Under the pieces are notes generated by a model that ran no database searches, was not told the DNA's origin, and saw nothing but the letters and a program-made list of their open reading frames with translations. This document shows positions 24,143 to 36,210 of a stretch of DNA of 64,000 nucleotides, in pieces (position 1 is the stretch's first letter; every line of letters starts with the position of its first letter). The DNA comes from Niebla homalea (taxonomy: Eukaryota > Ascomycota > Lecanoromycetes > Lecanorales > Ramalinaceae). The position numbers and the translations under genes are program-made. The DNA lies in contig JAHGAU010000028.1 in assembly GCA_019925105.1 (NCBI GenBank), forward strand, positions 186,001-250,000, written 5' to 3'.

Positions 24143-26199
24143 CTACGTAAAGCTCTTGGTGAATGATTGCACAACATCCTTCAACTTGGCATCCAGCTCT
24201 TTGCTGAGCTGCCCCTCTTTGTCGATTTGTTCCAAAAGGCCGCTTTCGTTGGTCTTCAGGTGGGAAAGGAAGTCTGCCTCCCACTGTAGAACCTTGTTGA
24301 CGGGCACACTGTCTAGGTGGCCATTTACCCCTGCATATATCAACGGCACCATTTCGGGGACCGACATGGGCTGATACTGCTTTTGTTTAAGTAGCTCCGT
24401 AAGGCGCTCACCACGATTCAGGGTCTGCTTAGTGGCGGCATCAAGATCTGAACCGAATTGGGCGAAGGCTGCAACTTCACGGTATTGGGCCAAGAAAAGT
24501 TTCAAAGATCCGGCTACTTGCTTCATAGCCTTCAGCTGCGCTGCTGACCCGACACGAGATACAGACAAGCCGACGTTGATGGCAGGCCGTACACCCTTGT
24601 AGAATAGCTCGGATTCCAGGAAAATCTGGCCATCGGTAATGGAAATGACATTGGTTGGGATGTACGCCGACACATCACCACCCTGGGTTTCAATGATAGG
24701 CAGTGCCGTCAAAGAGCCGCCGCCATGCTTATCGCTCAGCTTAGCAGCTCGCTCAAGCAGGCGCGAGTGAAGATAGAACACGCTGGACGCAGATCAGTAA
24801 AGCAAGTAACGATTTTCCATGCCAATCACTTACTCTCCAGGATAAGCCTCACGTCCTGGTGGTCGACGAAGCAACAAAGACATCTGACGGTAAGCAACAG
24901 CTTGCTTGGACAAGTCATCGTAGACAATAACTGCGTGTCTGCCGTTGTCGCGGAACCATTCGCCCATGGCGCATCCAGCGAACGGGGCAATGTACTGCAG
25001 AGGCGCAGCTTCGGAGGCCGTGGCAGCTACGACGATAGAGTACTTCATTGAGTCGTTCTCCTCCAGGGTCTTGACGAGCTGTGCGACAGTAGACCGCTTT
25101 TGTCCAACGGCCACATAGACACAGTACAGCTTCTTGGCTTCGTCACCCGAGTTGTTCCAGCGGCCTTGATTCAACATGGCGTCGAGGGCAACGGCAGTCT
25201 TTCCTGTCTGTCTATCACCGATGATCAATTCTCTTTGACCACGTCCAATGGGCACCATAGCATCAATAGACTTCAGCCCCGTCTGAACAGGTTGGTTGAC
25301 AGAATGGCGAGGCAAGATTCCAGGCGCCTTGAGCTGTGCCCGATATCTCTCGGTCGTCTTGATGGGTCCTTTGCCGTCAATTGGGTTGCCAAGGGCATCG
25401 ACCACACGCCCAAGCATAGCTGGACCAACAGGGACATCAACCTGTCGTAAGTTGAGCGAGATGAGAGAGGACGAATAGATGGCTACGCACAATCTGTCCC
25501 GTCCGCTTGACTGTCTCACCCTCCTTGACGAGACGATCCGAGCCGAAGAGCACGACACCTACTTGTCCTGCTTCAAGGTTCATGCACATACCCTTAACGC
25601 CAGAAGCGAACCTGACCCAGCTGTTAGTGTTGCGTCGAGAATGTATCAGTCCAACCAAATCACTGACTCGACAAGCTCCTCGGCCTGGACATTGTTCATG
25701 CCATGAATACGTGCAATACCATCACTAAGATCATCAATTGTCAGTCTAACATCCTCTTGCCAAGAACGTGACTTTGCTTTTTCTCAGCGTACCCAACAGA
25801 CAAAACACGACCTGTTTCGGCTAAACCGGCCTCTTCTTGCACGCCGCGAATGCGCTGCTCTAAGATCGAGGACACTTCAGTAGGTGAAGCTTTAGCATCG
25901 GCTGCGTAGCTGCGGGCATGCTGAGAGGTAGCATTGAGTGCTACAGGCGTTGCAGCTCGGCTCTGTAGAAGATGAGGGAATTAGCGCCCTGCGATGGCCT
26001 AAACACTCTTCGCAACCCAATGAAGTCCCAAAAGTCTTCCTGGTGAGTGCTGACAGGACGGGTTCTTGATTTGGCCATCATTTCGACGACTAGATTGTGC
26101 ATGAGAAACGTTGGGGAAGCTCACAACAGCGGCCCTGCCGGAAGACGAGACTGCTCCGACCACACGGCCTGACTGCCTCAATGCGCTCCTCAACATCAT
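24143..26199 (-). CDS. atp1: Mitochondrial ATP synthase F1 subunit alpha
   Basis: Alpha subunit of the F1 head in the mitochondrial matrix. Six exons: 26125-26199, 25793-25962, 25668-25724, 25491-25611, 24834-25441, 24143-24782; 556 residues. The N-terminus ([17 protein letters not shown], then Arg/Ala-rich) is a mitochondrial presequence, ending near [10 protein letters not shown]. Core motifs are complete: [28 protein letters not shown], the P-loop GDRQTGKT (about 216-223), [14 protein letters not shown], and [20 protein letters not shown] across the last splice. The alpha-specific RVGSAAQ is present. Intron 1 is 162 bp; the others are 49-68 bp. It is divergent from MPO1 with 346 bp between starts. 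Confidence 0.95.
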
Positions 26200-26545
26200 T
26201 ATGAGAGTCCACGCAAGCTCAAAAGGGAAGGTTGAAGAGGTAGCCGCTGCAATTGGGGGTCGGTAGAGAGGAGAGGTAGAAGCTGTCGTTGCTTGAAGAT
26301 CTTAGTAGAGGTTGAAGAAGGAGCACCAAATGGAAACAGGAGCGCCAAGACCCACCCTTTACTGCGCTAGTCTTCTTTTGCAACGATCGGAATTCTCGGA
26401 CTTCATCCTCGCTGCACAACCTTGAATCTACTCATTTAGAGCATACACATTATTGATTCCGGGTGTTTTCCTGCCTGTGATGCTGAATGAGCCCCTGGAA
26501 GTGGGCTGAACGCTCGCCCCTCTGTCAATCAGATACATCTCCAAA
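26200..26545. promoter_or_regulatory. Shared divergent promoter region of ATP1 and MPO1, 346 bp
   Basis: The only sequence between two outward-facing start codons, so it should carry both promoters. I see no clear TATA box or other specific site that I can name. Confidence 0.5.
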
Positions 26546-27314
26546 ATGTCGCTCAACCTCGAGAAGCAGCTTGAATTCGTACGCTTTCAAGCTAGCCTTT
26601 TCTGCAATGCCTTGAGCTAATGAAGCAAAGTATGGCCAGTATCATCACACCAAGGTAGAACTCGCTATTTGTGTGTAAGATCAGTTGTCGATGACTGATG
26701 CATGGAGACCAGGCTAATAAAGCCATTCACATGGTCTGCGTACCCACAATCCTGATAAGCAGCTTCCTTTTGGTAAGTGTGTATAGACTTGGTCGCCTAA
26801 ACTCAGCAACTGATTATTATGATGTACGTAGGGTACAAATACGCCCTCTTTGATACCTATGCCTCAGTGGTCCATTATACCAAACCTACCGCCAAACCTT
26901 GCAACAATCTTCACTCTTGTCTACTCAGCTCTGTACATACTGATGGAGCCCGTTGCGGGTGGCATACTGGCACCAATCCTGCTTGCTGCTACCGCATATT
27001 CGAAACACTTGACAGCCACCTACGGCGCGGACGCCAATTACATCGCAACTGGAATCCAGATCGTGTGCTGGATTGCGCAATTCGTGGGCCATGGCGTTTT
27101 TGAGCGTCGAGCGCCAGCTATGCGCGATAACGTGGTACAGGCACTCTTCCTTGCACCATTTTTCGTTTGGATGGAATTACTCTTCTTCTTTGGCTATCGA
27201 CCAGAGCTGCAATCACGCGTCGAGGCCGCAGTGCAGAGGGATCTGGAACAATATGCAAAGTCCAAATCCCAAAGCAATGGCGTCACAAAGGCGGAGCATA
27301 ACGACAAGATCTGA
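26546..27314 (+). CDS. mpo1: Mpo1-like (DUF962) membrane dioxygenase
   Basis: Mpo1 is an Fe(II)-dependent dioxygenase of the ER that removes one carbon from 2-hydroxy fatty acids in phytosphingosine breakdown. Four exons: 26546-26578, 26631-26654, 26713-26772, 26832-27314; 199 residues. The N-terminus MSLNLEKQLEFYGQYHHNKA carries the conserved His residues, followed by NKAIHMVCVPT. Several hydrophobic membrane segments follow (about residues 35-50, 65-80, 85-105 and 145-165), with FVGHGVFERRAPA between them, another family signature with His. Exon 2 is only 24 nt. The first acceptor is AAAG. Strong assignment to the family; the exact substrate is inferred. Confidence 0.9.
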
Positions 27315-27681
27315 CGATGCTCGTGACCGAGAAGATGTGAGGTCAAAGAAAAGTCCTGGATTGTTCCAGACAGTCTTTTGACCGAGCTTTGCAAGACGCC
27401 GAGTTTTGATTCGATATTAGCAAGGTGTTGGGAGACTTATTTGGTATACAGTAATGACCGTCTGTAACTACCTTCAAGTAATCCTTAGAATGCATAATCG
27501 TACATATAAGTAAGCCTTGTATAATCCTCATATAATCCTCATTAAAGCTCAGGTTGGTAGCATGTGTCTTTCGAGGCCAGGAGCGTAAGAGCTTCTCAGC
27601 CCTATAGGCGGGCTTCGACCATCAGGCACCCCAAACGGATCCTTCCCCCATGCGATTGAGAGTCAAGTCTCAACATCCGGG
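27315..27681. other. Intergenic, 367 bp
   Basis: Between two plus-strand genes. No supported feature. Confidence 0.5.
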
Positions 27682-28382
27682 ATGATTCGATTGCAGCAAA
27701 GGACAGCCACGGCTCTTTCTTTACGCAGATGGGGAGCGCGGAGAGGATACGCTGAGCACAGCTCTGGGTCCGAGGCAGCACAACATGGTGCCCCATCTAC
27801 ATCTGGCAATGAATCATTTGGCGTGAGGCAACTGTTACATTCTACAACTCCCATTGAGAAGATGGCACTGACGATGAATGCATCGGATAGCGAGGCTTCT
27901 ATATCACCATAGCGACCATCGCCGCTTCCCTTGCGCTTTACAGATTCACAACTGGGGATCCAAACCAGGAGCCATGGATTATGAAAGTGCTGCGCGCCGG
28001 CAAAGAACTCCAGGAGAAGTCGCAAAGGACAAAGCTCATGCACACAGACGCCATTCAAGCGGCCGCGGAGGACCGGCACCTTTTCGAGGGTTCACGACCT
28101 AATGGGCACGTCCCATTGAAGTTCCCAGAGTAAGGATATCACGATGATCTTGCAAATCACTGGTTTTGCACAAACGTTGCGTACTTATGCATCTATAGGA
28201 CATTTAATGTGGGAAGTCCTTTCAACATTGTTGCTGGGTCGCAGCCTGATCTCCGAGAGCTCAAGGCGCATTACAAAAAGGAGTACGAGAAAGCAGAAGC
28301 GGAACAGGCAGAGCGATTGAAAAGGCGATCCGAGAGTCACCAGATATATGGGCATGAGGTGAAATGGTCAACATCTTCGTGA
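27682..28382 (+). CDS. NADH:ubiquinone oxidoreductase 17.8-kDa-type accessory subunit
   Basis: Fungal accessory subunit of mitochondrial complex I (Neurospora nuo-17.8 / NUXM family). Three exons: 27682-27822, 27891-28129, 28199-28382; 187 residues. The Arg-rich start MIRLQQRTATALSLRRW is a mitochondrial presequence. One transmembrane helix follows (GFYITIATIAASLALYRF, about residues 49-66), then a matrix or intermembrane tail with the family motifs MHTDAIQAAAEDRHLF, LKFPETFNVGSPFNIVAG and SQPDLRELKAHY. The first splice uses GGATAG, giving ESFGRGFYIT. The C-terminus is charged and poorly conserved. Confident family call by motif order and length. Confidence 0.85.
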
Positions 28383-29306
28383 GAGGCTTCAACCCACCAA
28401 GCACGTTGCCCATGCGGTGCCTGCAAAGGCAAGTAAGCATCATACAAGGTAGGAACTTCATGATTGCTTTGTGCATGAAACGTCACAGCACTTCACGTAA
28501 GTACAATGGCGCACTCATGTTCATAGATCAGATTATCAGTCTTTGGTATCATGCAACAGAAGCGTCATTTGTATGGCACATGATTGCTCTTCTGGATTTC
28601 TAGTGGCGATGTCGTATGTAATTTTGAGTTACTCTCAGAGTAAAGTCATCCCATTGCTAAGAGATATACATACCAAGCATGAGCACTGATACATACTCTG
28701 GGCTTTCAATGGTCTCTTCAGCAAACACTTATAACATCTGGGCCAACTTCATGCCACTCTCAACGCATATTGCTCTCCCTCTTCGGCTCTTCGGACCTTC
28801 TTGTTCTCTTTCGAGGATTGACCCATTGCCATCATTGTTGATGTTGACATTGCGGAGTGTGGAATGCGACTTCAATTCACTTGACTGGGCTGAATTTATT
28901 GATAAAAAGGGCAACCTCAAGCGGAGACCCGACGGTTACACAATTACACTTACACGAGCTGTCCAGCCTGTCCTGCAGAAATTGCCGTGGACTAGTACTA
29001 CCACTTTACCCTCATCAGGACATAGTCGCTCGATCTAATCTTACGGGAAGCCTGCTTAGCCTGGAAAATCCTATGCAACGCGAATGATTGGATGCATGTT
29101 GACGCACGCTTGTGGCCCGAATGCAATTTCTCCTGAGATTTCTCATGCGCCTCTTCTTTTCCCCCTTGGTCCAGATACTTTTCTTCCTCCTGAAACCTCA
29201 GTCCTCATCCTCTTCGTCGTGTTGTCTGCCATTCTTTTCAGTCCGCTCTACATTTTTGTAATAATCAGTAATCAACAATCCATTTCTCGCAAGACCAGCC
29301 AACAAG
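28383..29306. other. Intergenic, 924 bp
   Basis: Long gap between the complex I subunit and the GPI protein gene. An open frame at 28679-29038 has no domain, ATG context or similarity that I can recognise. The last 150 bp are pyrimidine-rich (about 29150-29250), typical of fungal core promoters. Confidence 0.5.
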
Positions 29307-30226
29307 ATGCTTTTCGCCCAGTCATTCGTTCTTGTCGCATCTCTTGTCGCCTCAGCCATCGCGCAAACCTCCAGTCGCATCTCCTTTACGCGCACTCCCC
29401 CAAGTTCAGTCAAAGCTGGGTCGCCAGTGACCCTCGAATGGTCTGGCGGCAATGATCAGGTATGCTTTCACCTGTAAAGCTTTTGGCCAAGAAAACGACC
29501 AATACTGACCCTGGGATGTAGCCTGTGACAATCACCCTGAAGCAGGGCGACCCAAACAACCTCCAGACCGTCTCTCTGATTACAGGCAATGGCATGAATG
29601 GGAAATATGTCTGGACGCCTTCCACCAGCCTGCCATCTTCTGACAACTACGCTCTGCAAATCATCCAAGACAACACCGACATTAATTATACCGGCCTTTT
29701 CGCCATCACAGGCGGCTCATCCTCCTCGTCTGGGTCCGCAACAGCCTCCGCCACTTCTTCCGCTGCCATTACCGCTTCCTCGTCTGGCTCAAACAGTGGC
29801 GCTATTCTTGGCGGCTCCTCGAGCTCGAACTCATCTGCCGCTTCCAACACCACCGCCGCGACAACCACTACACCAGCGACGACAGCCACAGGAGGCGCTG
29901 TTGGGACTGGCGCCGTTGGGACTGGCGCCGTTGGGACTGGCGCCGTTGGGACTGGCGCGGTCGCATCTGGAGCATCAGGCGCCAGCATGAGCACTGGCAT
30001 CCCTATGAGTCGCAACACCACCATGAGCAAAGCCACACTTTCGAGGACAAGTGCAACTGCGGCTGCAACGACTACTGCTGCGATGACAACTGGTGAAGGA
30101 TCAAGCTCCTCTTCCACAGGTACAGGCTCTGCCTCTAGCGCAAGCTCGACAAGCGCAGCCATCCAAGTAGTGACCAATTTGGCATTGGTTCTGGCCGGGT
30201 TGGCAGCTATTGCTTTCCTAGGATAG
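29307..30226 (+). CDS. Ser/Thr-rich GPI-anchored protein, Kre9/KNH-like N-terminal domain
   Basis: Predicted 285 residues in two exons, 29307-29459 and 29522-30226. A signal peptide (MLFAQSFVLVASLVASAIAQ) is followed by a Kre9/KNH-type domain of about 95 residues with ISFTRTPPSSVKAGSPVTLEW, ITLKQGDPNNLQ and YVWTPSTSLP. The rest is a Ser/Thr/Ala-rich stalk expected to be heavily O-glycosylated, with four GAVGT repeats, and a hydrophobic C-terminus (NLALVLAGLAAIAFLG) for GPI attachment. The architecture indicates a cell-surface or wall protein. Members of this family are linked to beta-glucan assembly, but a specific role cannot be read from sequence. Confidence 0.9.
29900..29959 (+). repeat. 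15-bp tandem repeat, four copies, coding
   Basis: Four in-frame copies of GTTGGGACTGGCGCC (the last with one changed base), encoding repeated GAVGT-type units in the stalk of the GPI protein. Near-identical DNA suggests recent slippage and possible length variation between strains. Confidence 0.92.
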
Positions 30227-31106
30227 ATGGCTGAGTTCCGTCGATTTGCAATTAAACAAAGTCAGAAAGAGTTGGCCCGATGATCACGAAGGTGATCTCC
30301 GGATCTTTAAATGTACATACTCACCCATTCGGAGCATCAGCGATTATGGGTGGCTTACAATGAAAAGTTCGTAATGCCAGCAATTTCGGTTTGCTCATGG
30401 GCGTCCTCTGTACCTATTACATACAGTTCATTCACGCGACATCAATCATTACAGCATTCGAAACAGCCGAAAACATCGTAGTAATACATCAATCCTTCTT
30501 ACTCCTGAATTTGAGCCTCAGTCTTTGCTTAGTATTTTGCAAGCGTCTTCAAGCCAATAATACCAATTGCGCTGTCATCATGCCATTTGTCCCAGAGGCG
30601 TAAGAGTATTCTCGGTTGCTGGGTTGATTTGCAACTGGACTCTTGACCCGATCGAATCGCCGCCATAAGTCTTTCAGGATACTTGCCTATCTTGAGAAAT
30701 TGTCTAGAGATAGGGAGCATATCTGAGCCCCATCCGAACGGGAAGTCGGAGGCGTCCCAGTTGCAAGAACTTCATAACATCGAGCAATGCGAAGTCTTCA
30801 AGTCATTTCTAAATCTGCCGTACCATTTTCTGCCTGGGTTTATTTCGCCACACCATGGCCGGGAAGAGCGATCACGCAGGGAGTGCGCTACTTGAATTTC
30901 CATGTTAATTAAGAGTTTCCAGGCACATTGACTAGTGTCTGATCAGCCGTGGGCCACTATCGTGATACAATCCCAGCAGTATACTAAAGCTGAAGGACCA
31001 TGGAACGAACAAGAGCAGTGCACAGGGAATTTTTGCAGGGATGCACCACAGGAATAGCTAAATTGTATCTCATCGTATCAAATTCACAAGGAACTCTCCC
31101 AAATTT
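30227..31106. other. Intergenic, 880 bp, between convergent genes
   Basis: Separates the ends of the GPI gene (+) and RPS15 (-). Small open frames (30391-30603, 30683-30895) have no recognisable features. Nothing supported. Confidence 0.5.
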
Positions 31107-31803
<697 letters not shown>

Positions 31804-32447
31804 GGTCAAATAATGGCCTTTCGTGGTTATGTAGGATGCCTGTTCTAGCAACTTGGAATGCTGATGTCGTCGTGGAGTCCGCAAAGCGGGCGCTAAATAA
31901 GCGAGACTAATTTGGAAAGAGACTAGTCAATATCTCCTCCTTGATCCACTGAGCTAATCTACAGAAGGACCCATTCAGTCTCAATGCACGCTTGATTGGT
32001 CTTCTTGCAATCAAGGATGCCTTTGGAAAGAGCTTCTCTAGGTGCAAATCCTTCGATCTAGCTCCACTTGGGCAATTCGAGTCAGATCGCCATGATATCA
32101 TGGGCCACATTCTACCAAGGCTTCTTACGATTTATTCAAATCACCTACCCCTACATGGTCGTTGAAATATGATTCGAATTCCACAACATGGAGAGATAGC
32201 GAGTAAAGCTCTAGCGCAAGAAATATCAGGAACGAGTATCGGGATTTCGTATGCACGTTGATTGGAGTTTAATAGCTGCGCTTCGATGAGATGGGTCTGG
32301 TTGCCACGCCTGGATGTTGTCATAGGCGCAATTGTGTTGGGAACCTCGCCTTGGCTGTACCACTTCGCGGCACCGGCAAGCTTGCCGTCAACCAAAGGGT
32401 CTGCGTCCTGCCCCTTCCGAGTTCCCAGATCATTCCAAAGGCACTTC
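31804..32447. other. Intergenic, 644 bp
   Basis: Lies between the RPS15 start and the RPP2 stop, both minus strand. The open frame at 31907-32110 is not supported. It probably holds the RPS15 promoter. Confidence 0.5.
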
Positions 32448-32853
32448 CTAATCAAACAGACCAAAGCCCATGTCCTCGTCTGACTCTTCCTTCTCCTCTT
32501 CCTTCTTCTCTTCCTTCTTCTCTGCTTCTGGCGCCGCTCCGCCAGCAGCTGGTGCAGCAGCAGCGGCACCTCCACCTCCTCCACCTGATGGGACTGATGC
32601 CAACTTTGATGTGCCCTCGGAAATTAGCTACAGGGAGCATGGTCAGCCGTCGGAGTCTGCCCCACATAGGATTCGCCTCCTGAGTCTATCGCACCTCCTG
32701 AAGATCCTTGCCTTCTAGCTCTTTGATCAACTTGTCTAAGCGCTCGTTGTCTGCCTCTATACCCACAGACGAGAGGACATCCTTGACATCTTTGGCAGAT
32801 GGAGAGCTATTTCCACCGAGGCCGAGGAGCAGATACGCTGCGAGATGCTTCAT
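32448..32853 (-). CDS. rpp2: 60S acidic ribosomal protein P2
   Basis: Ribosomal stalk protein that recruits translation factors. Two exons, 32695-32853 and 32448-32627, with a 67-bp intron; 112 residues. The N-terminus [15 protein letters not shown] is diagnostic for P2, followed by [17 protein letters not shown] Gly/Ala hinge leads to the acidic Lys/Glu run and the canonical ending [12 protein letters not shown]. The start is the first ATG of the family motif; an in-frame extension upstream lacks similarity. Lies next to RPS15 on the same strand. Confidence 0.95.
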
Positions 32854-33346
32854 TTTGGCTGCGCTCGAATCAACGTCAGTCAAAATTCTCCACACAGGAT
32901 CTCCTTGACCTTACTGATGTGGTTATGTATTTCGGAACAGGAGTGTCAATCAATTTAACCACGAGCTGCGTGGAGAAAGACACGTCAGGTCCTAAAGCGG
33001 GTGTTTGAAGATGATTGTTAGGCGCGATTGTGTGTCCTTAACGTGTATGAGTGGAACATGATAGCTAAATCCATTGTGGCTTTGCCAAGAGACGAAGCGC
33101 TTGACTAGACCATTTTGGGTCACGTTGTGGAGTCTGGACTCTGGAGAGGACGGTGCAACGCTTGAACTCCGCCAATTATAGGTGCCACCATTGTCCGTCT
33201 GTCACAACAACGATCAATCAAATCAATCTATCACGACACGAAACCATCCGTGTCTACAGCGAGCAGATGAAGAGGCCCCTCTGTCTCCTCGTCTCTTTGT
33301 CATGACTCTTCCAACCAACCATCAAAGATAAAGCACTAGTCACAAA
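32854..33346. promoter_or_regulatory. Shared divergent promoter region of RPP2 and SPT2, 493 bp
   Basis: Sole sequence between two outward-facing start codons. No specific site identified; the part next to SPT2 is C/A-rich with CAATCAA-like repeats (about 33210-33230). Confidence 0.5.
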
Positions 33347-34365
33347 ATGAGTGTAAGTATTGAACTCGGCATGCCTCATGTGTGTGCGCATTGCGCTTAT
33401 AATCCTCGTAGTTTCTCAACTCTGTCATGGGTTCACTGGGTGGTCAAGAGCAACGGGAAAACACCCTACGCCCTCCGCAATCTTCTCAGCCTACTAAAGA
33501 CGCCAAGAGAAAGGCCGAGGAATCTTCAGGTCCATTTGCGAAGTCAATCAAGACGGATAGCTTCAATCGAGCTGCCACAGCGCCAAATTCATCATCACGG
33601 CCTTCCTCAACAGATGACAAGGTCCGGGCGCACAGGGTCCCCGAACCACAGCAAATGCCATACCGCAGCACCAGTAACCTGAACTTAACGCCGTCTCCTG
33701 CACCTGTAGAAGGCGTGCCGAAGCAGCCCAAAAAGGGCTCCTACAAGGAAATCATGGCGCGTGCTCAAGCAGCAGCAGCCGCAGCGCAGCCCAAGGCCGC
33801 TATTGGCAGCATCAGCCATAAACCGAGAAGCAAAACAGAAATGAGCTTCAAACAGGAGCAGAAAATGAAGAAGAAGGCGCTACTGAACAAGAAGCTCCCT
33901 ACTGCCAAAGGCGAAAGCCAGCCCAGCTCATCTGATGGCCGTGGTAGCAGTAACATTGCAGGGAAGCCTGTCAAGAAGAAAGGGCCGCAGCCGACGTACA
34001 CGGGAACAGCAAAACCCAGACCGAAACCTTCGTACAAGGGGACTATGGGCATGGCACCATCGGTCAAGAAAGTCGGCACCAAACCGGCACCGAAGCGCAA
34101 CACTAATGAGTATGCCGGCACGGACGATGAGCTTGAATCAGATGATGCTGGCGAAGACGATGGTTATGGCTACTCCGAGGAAGAGTCTGACGACATGGAG
34201 GCAGGCTTCTCGGATGTGGAACAGGAGGAGAGCGTCGCCCTCCGGACAGCTAGGAAAGAGGATGAAGAGGAAGCTAGAATGGAAGCTCGACTTAAGAAGG
34301 AGAAGGAAGATAGAAAGAAGAGACTTGAGTTGATGGCTAAGAAGGCGAAGCCCCCCAGGTACTGA
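33347..34365 (+). CDS. spt2: SPT2-family chromatin protein
   Basis: Histone H3-H4 binding chromatin factor linked to transcription elongation. Two exons: a 6-nt first coding exon (ATG AGT, 33347-33352) and 33412-34365; 319 residues. The splice gives MSFLNSVMGSLGGQEQ, matching the family N-terminus. The middle is basic and disordered with SYKEIMARAQAAAAAAQP and YTGTAKPRPKPSYKGTMG. The C-terminal SPT2 domain has the acidic EYAGTDDELESDD and SDDMEAGFSDVEQEE stretch, then a charged helix EEEARMEARLKKEKEDRKKR. The very short coding part of exon 1 is supported by a good GTAAGT donor and the frame. Confidence 0.88.
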
Positions 34366-34865
34366 TCGAAAATGTGGTGTAGCGGATTATTGCATATTAG
34401 CTTGGCGTGTCGGCGGATCAGTAGCTTGATTTGCTTTCTTGCTCAGTGTAACAGCACTTCCAAGCGCTAATGGTTGTAGCAATCAAAGCACATGACTCAA
34501 GGACATGGAAACCGCGCTTGATATTGTTACCATCTGGGAGTCGGGGTTTGAAGGCCTTGAAACCTGGCAGCAATGTCTCAAAACTTCTTTCAAGTGTGAT
34601 CTTACCAGAGTATCTTCATGTTGCGATGCATCCTGAGAATTGACGAAGTTGAGCCTCCAATTCAGGCCCCAAAGGGACAGAGGCTCAGAGCAGAGGTTCT
34701 TCGGATGCGCCCTGCAGCGGGCACGCGAGCTCCCGCCCCTCGGGACGTCATCGTTGGATTTTGCGACGTACCGCTCAACGGCTGGAGATTACGGTAACTT
34801 CACCATGGGCATATCACTGACACGTCCTTGAGCTTTAAAGAGACATCGTCATCCGACATTGAGCC
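34366..34865. other. Intergenic, 500 bp
   Basis: Between SPT2 and the NAD(P)HX dehydratase gene, both plus. An open frame at 34640-34831 is unsupported. Confidence 0.5.
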
Positions 34866-36094
34866 ATGTCAGATGATAGCAAAATGTCTGCAACGACCAA
34901 AGATCTCCTGCGCAAGGTGCGCATGATTGTGCCACCTATGCTGGAGAAGTTCCATAAAGGTGGGTCATCAAGGGTAAACATAGCTAGATTGAGTCGCTGA
35001 CATTGTCGGGCAAAGGGCAATTAGGCAGAGTGGCTGTCATAGGAGGGAGCGAGAAGTATTGCAGTTATAATTTATCGATCGACATGCACCTGACTTGTTG
35101 AACTCCAGCTACACTGGCGCACCTTACTTCTCCGCCATGGCTTCTGCAAAACTAGGTACGCTGCCGTCAATTCGCAAGTATCACCCAACTGTTCAGCTAA
35201 TGAGACCTAGGCGCCGACTTGGTATGCTCGAGACACCCCATCCTGTACCGATCCCACCACATCTGACAACCACCCCCTCTCCAGTCCCACGTCATCTGCA
35301 CCCCGCCTGCCGCCAACGTCATCAAAACCTACTCCCCCAACCTGATGGTCCACCCCATCATGCGGGAGACCAAGGAGGTCGCCTCGTCGCGGGAATCCGA
35401 GCCCCAGCACCTCGCCTCCGAGATCATCGACATGATGGGCAACCTACATGCCATCGTCATCGGCCCAGGGCTAGGCAGGGACAAGTTGATGCAAGCCACG
35501 GTCGCAGAGGTTGTCAAGGGCGCGAGGAAGCACAATGTACCGTTAGTGATGGACGCGGATGCCTTGTGGTTGCTGCAGACGCAGCCGGATTTGATCAAGG
35601 GATATAAGGAATGCGTCTTGACTCCGAACGTTGTGGAGTTTGGTCGGTTGGCCAAATCGGTGGGACTAGGTGAGGATGAGTTGCCTGATACCGGGGAGGC
35701 GGGGTGTAAAAAGCTCGCGCAGGCCTTGGGTGGAGTGCTCATTGTGAGGAAGGGAGCGGCTGATTGGATAAGCGATGGCGATAAGGCCCTGATCGGCGAT
35801 CTGGAGGGAGGTAGGAAGAGGAGCGGGGGGCAAGGAGATACCTTGACGGGCTCGATTGCCACTATGCTGGCATGGAGAACACTGTATCACGAAGGTCTGT
35901 GGAAGACGGAGGGTAATTTCAGTAGGGCAGAGACATTGATGTTGGCGGCGTGGGGCGGGAGTGCCATTACGAGAGAATGTTCGAGGCTGGCATTTGTGAA
36001 ACATGGAAGAGCTTTGCAAGCGAGTGACCTTACAGAGGAAGTTCCGGTGAGCTTCGAGAAGTTGATCGGTGAAAAAGAAGAGAGCAAGCTGTAA
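34866..36094 (+). CDS. ATP-dependent (S)-NAD(P)H-hydrate dehydratase
   Basis: Repairs hydrated NADH/NADPH by ATP-driven dehydration (CARKD/NAXD, yeast YK151 family; ribokinase-like fold). Five exons: 34866-34959, 35016-35055, 35109-35155, 35211-35221 and 35285-36094; 333 residues. Motifs: LLRKVRMIVPPMLEKFHKGQ, GRVAVIGGSEN, YTGAPYFSAMASAKLGADL, SHVICTPPAANVIKTYSPN, VIGPGLGR, MDADALWLL, LTPNVVEFGRL and the nucleotide-binding GGQGDTLTGSIA. The fourth exon is just 11 nt (completing Gly, then Ala-Asp-Leu) and is required to keep the conserved GADLSHVI. The first acceptor is AAAG. Ends 116 bp from the convergent SIL1 stop. Confidence 0.92.
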
Positions 36095-36210
36095 ATAGGT
36101 TCATGGTGGTTGTCTATGCCCAATGTAACACTACTGATGTCGACCTTCGACTTGGGCAGCTCCACGTAGGCAGTGTCGGCTCTGGCAGCATCACAACATG
36201 AATCTAATAT

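Noticed and set aside
28679..29038. Plus-strand open frame of 119 codons
   Set aside because: No signal peptide, domain, splice logic or similarity that I recognise; chance ORF likely.
29686..30177. Minus-strand open frame rich in Val/Ala/Pro
   Set aside because: Complement of the Ser/Thr/Ala-rich GPI protein stalk; composition is a by-product of the repeats.
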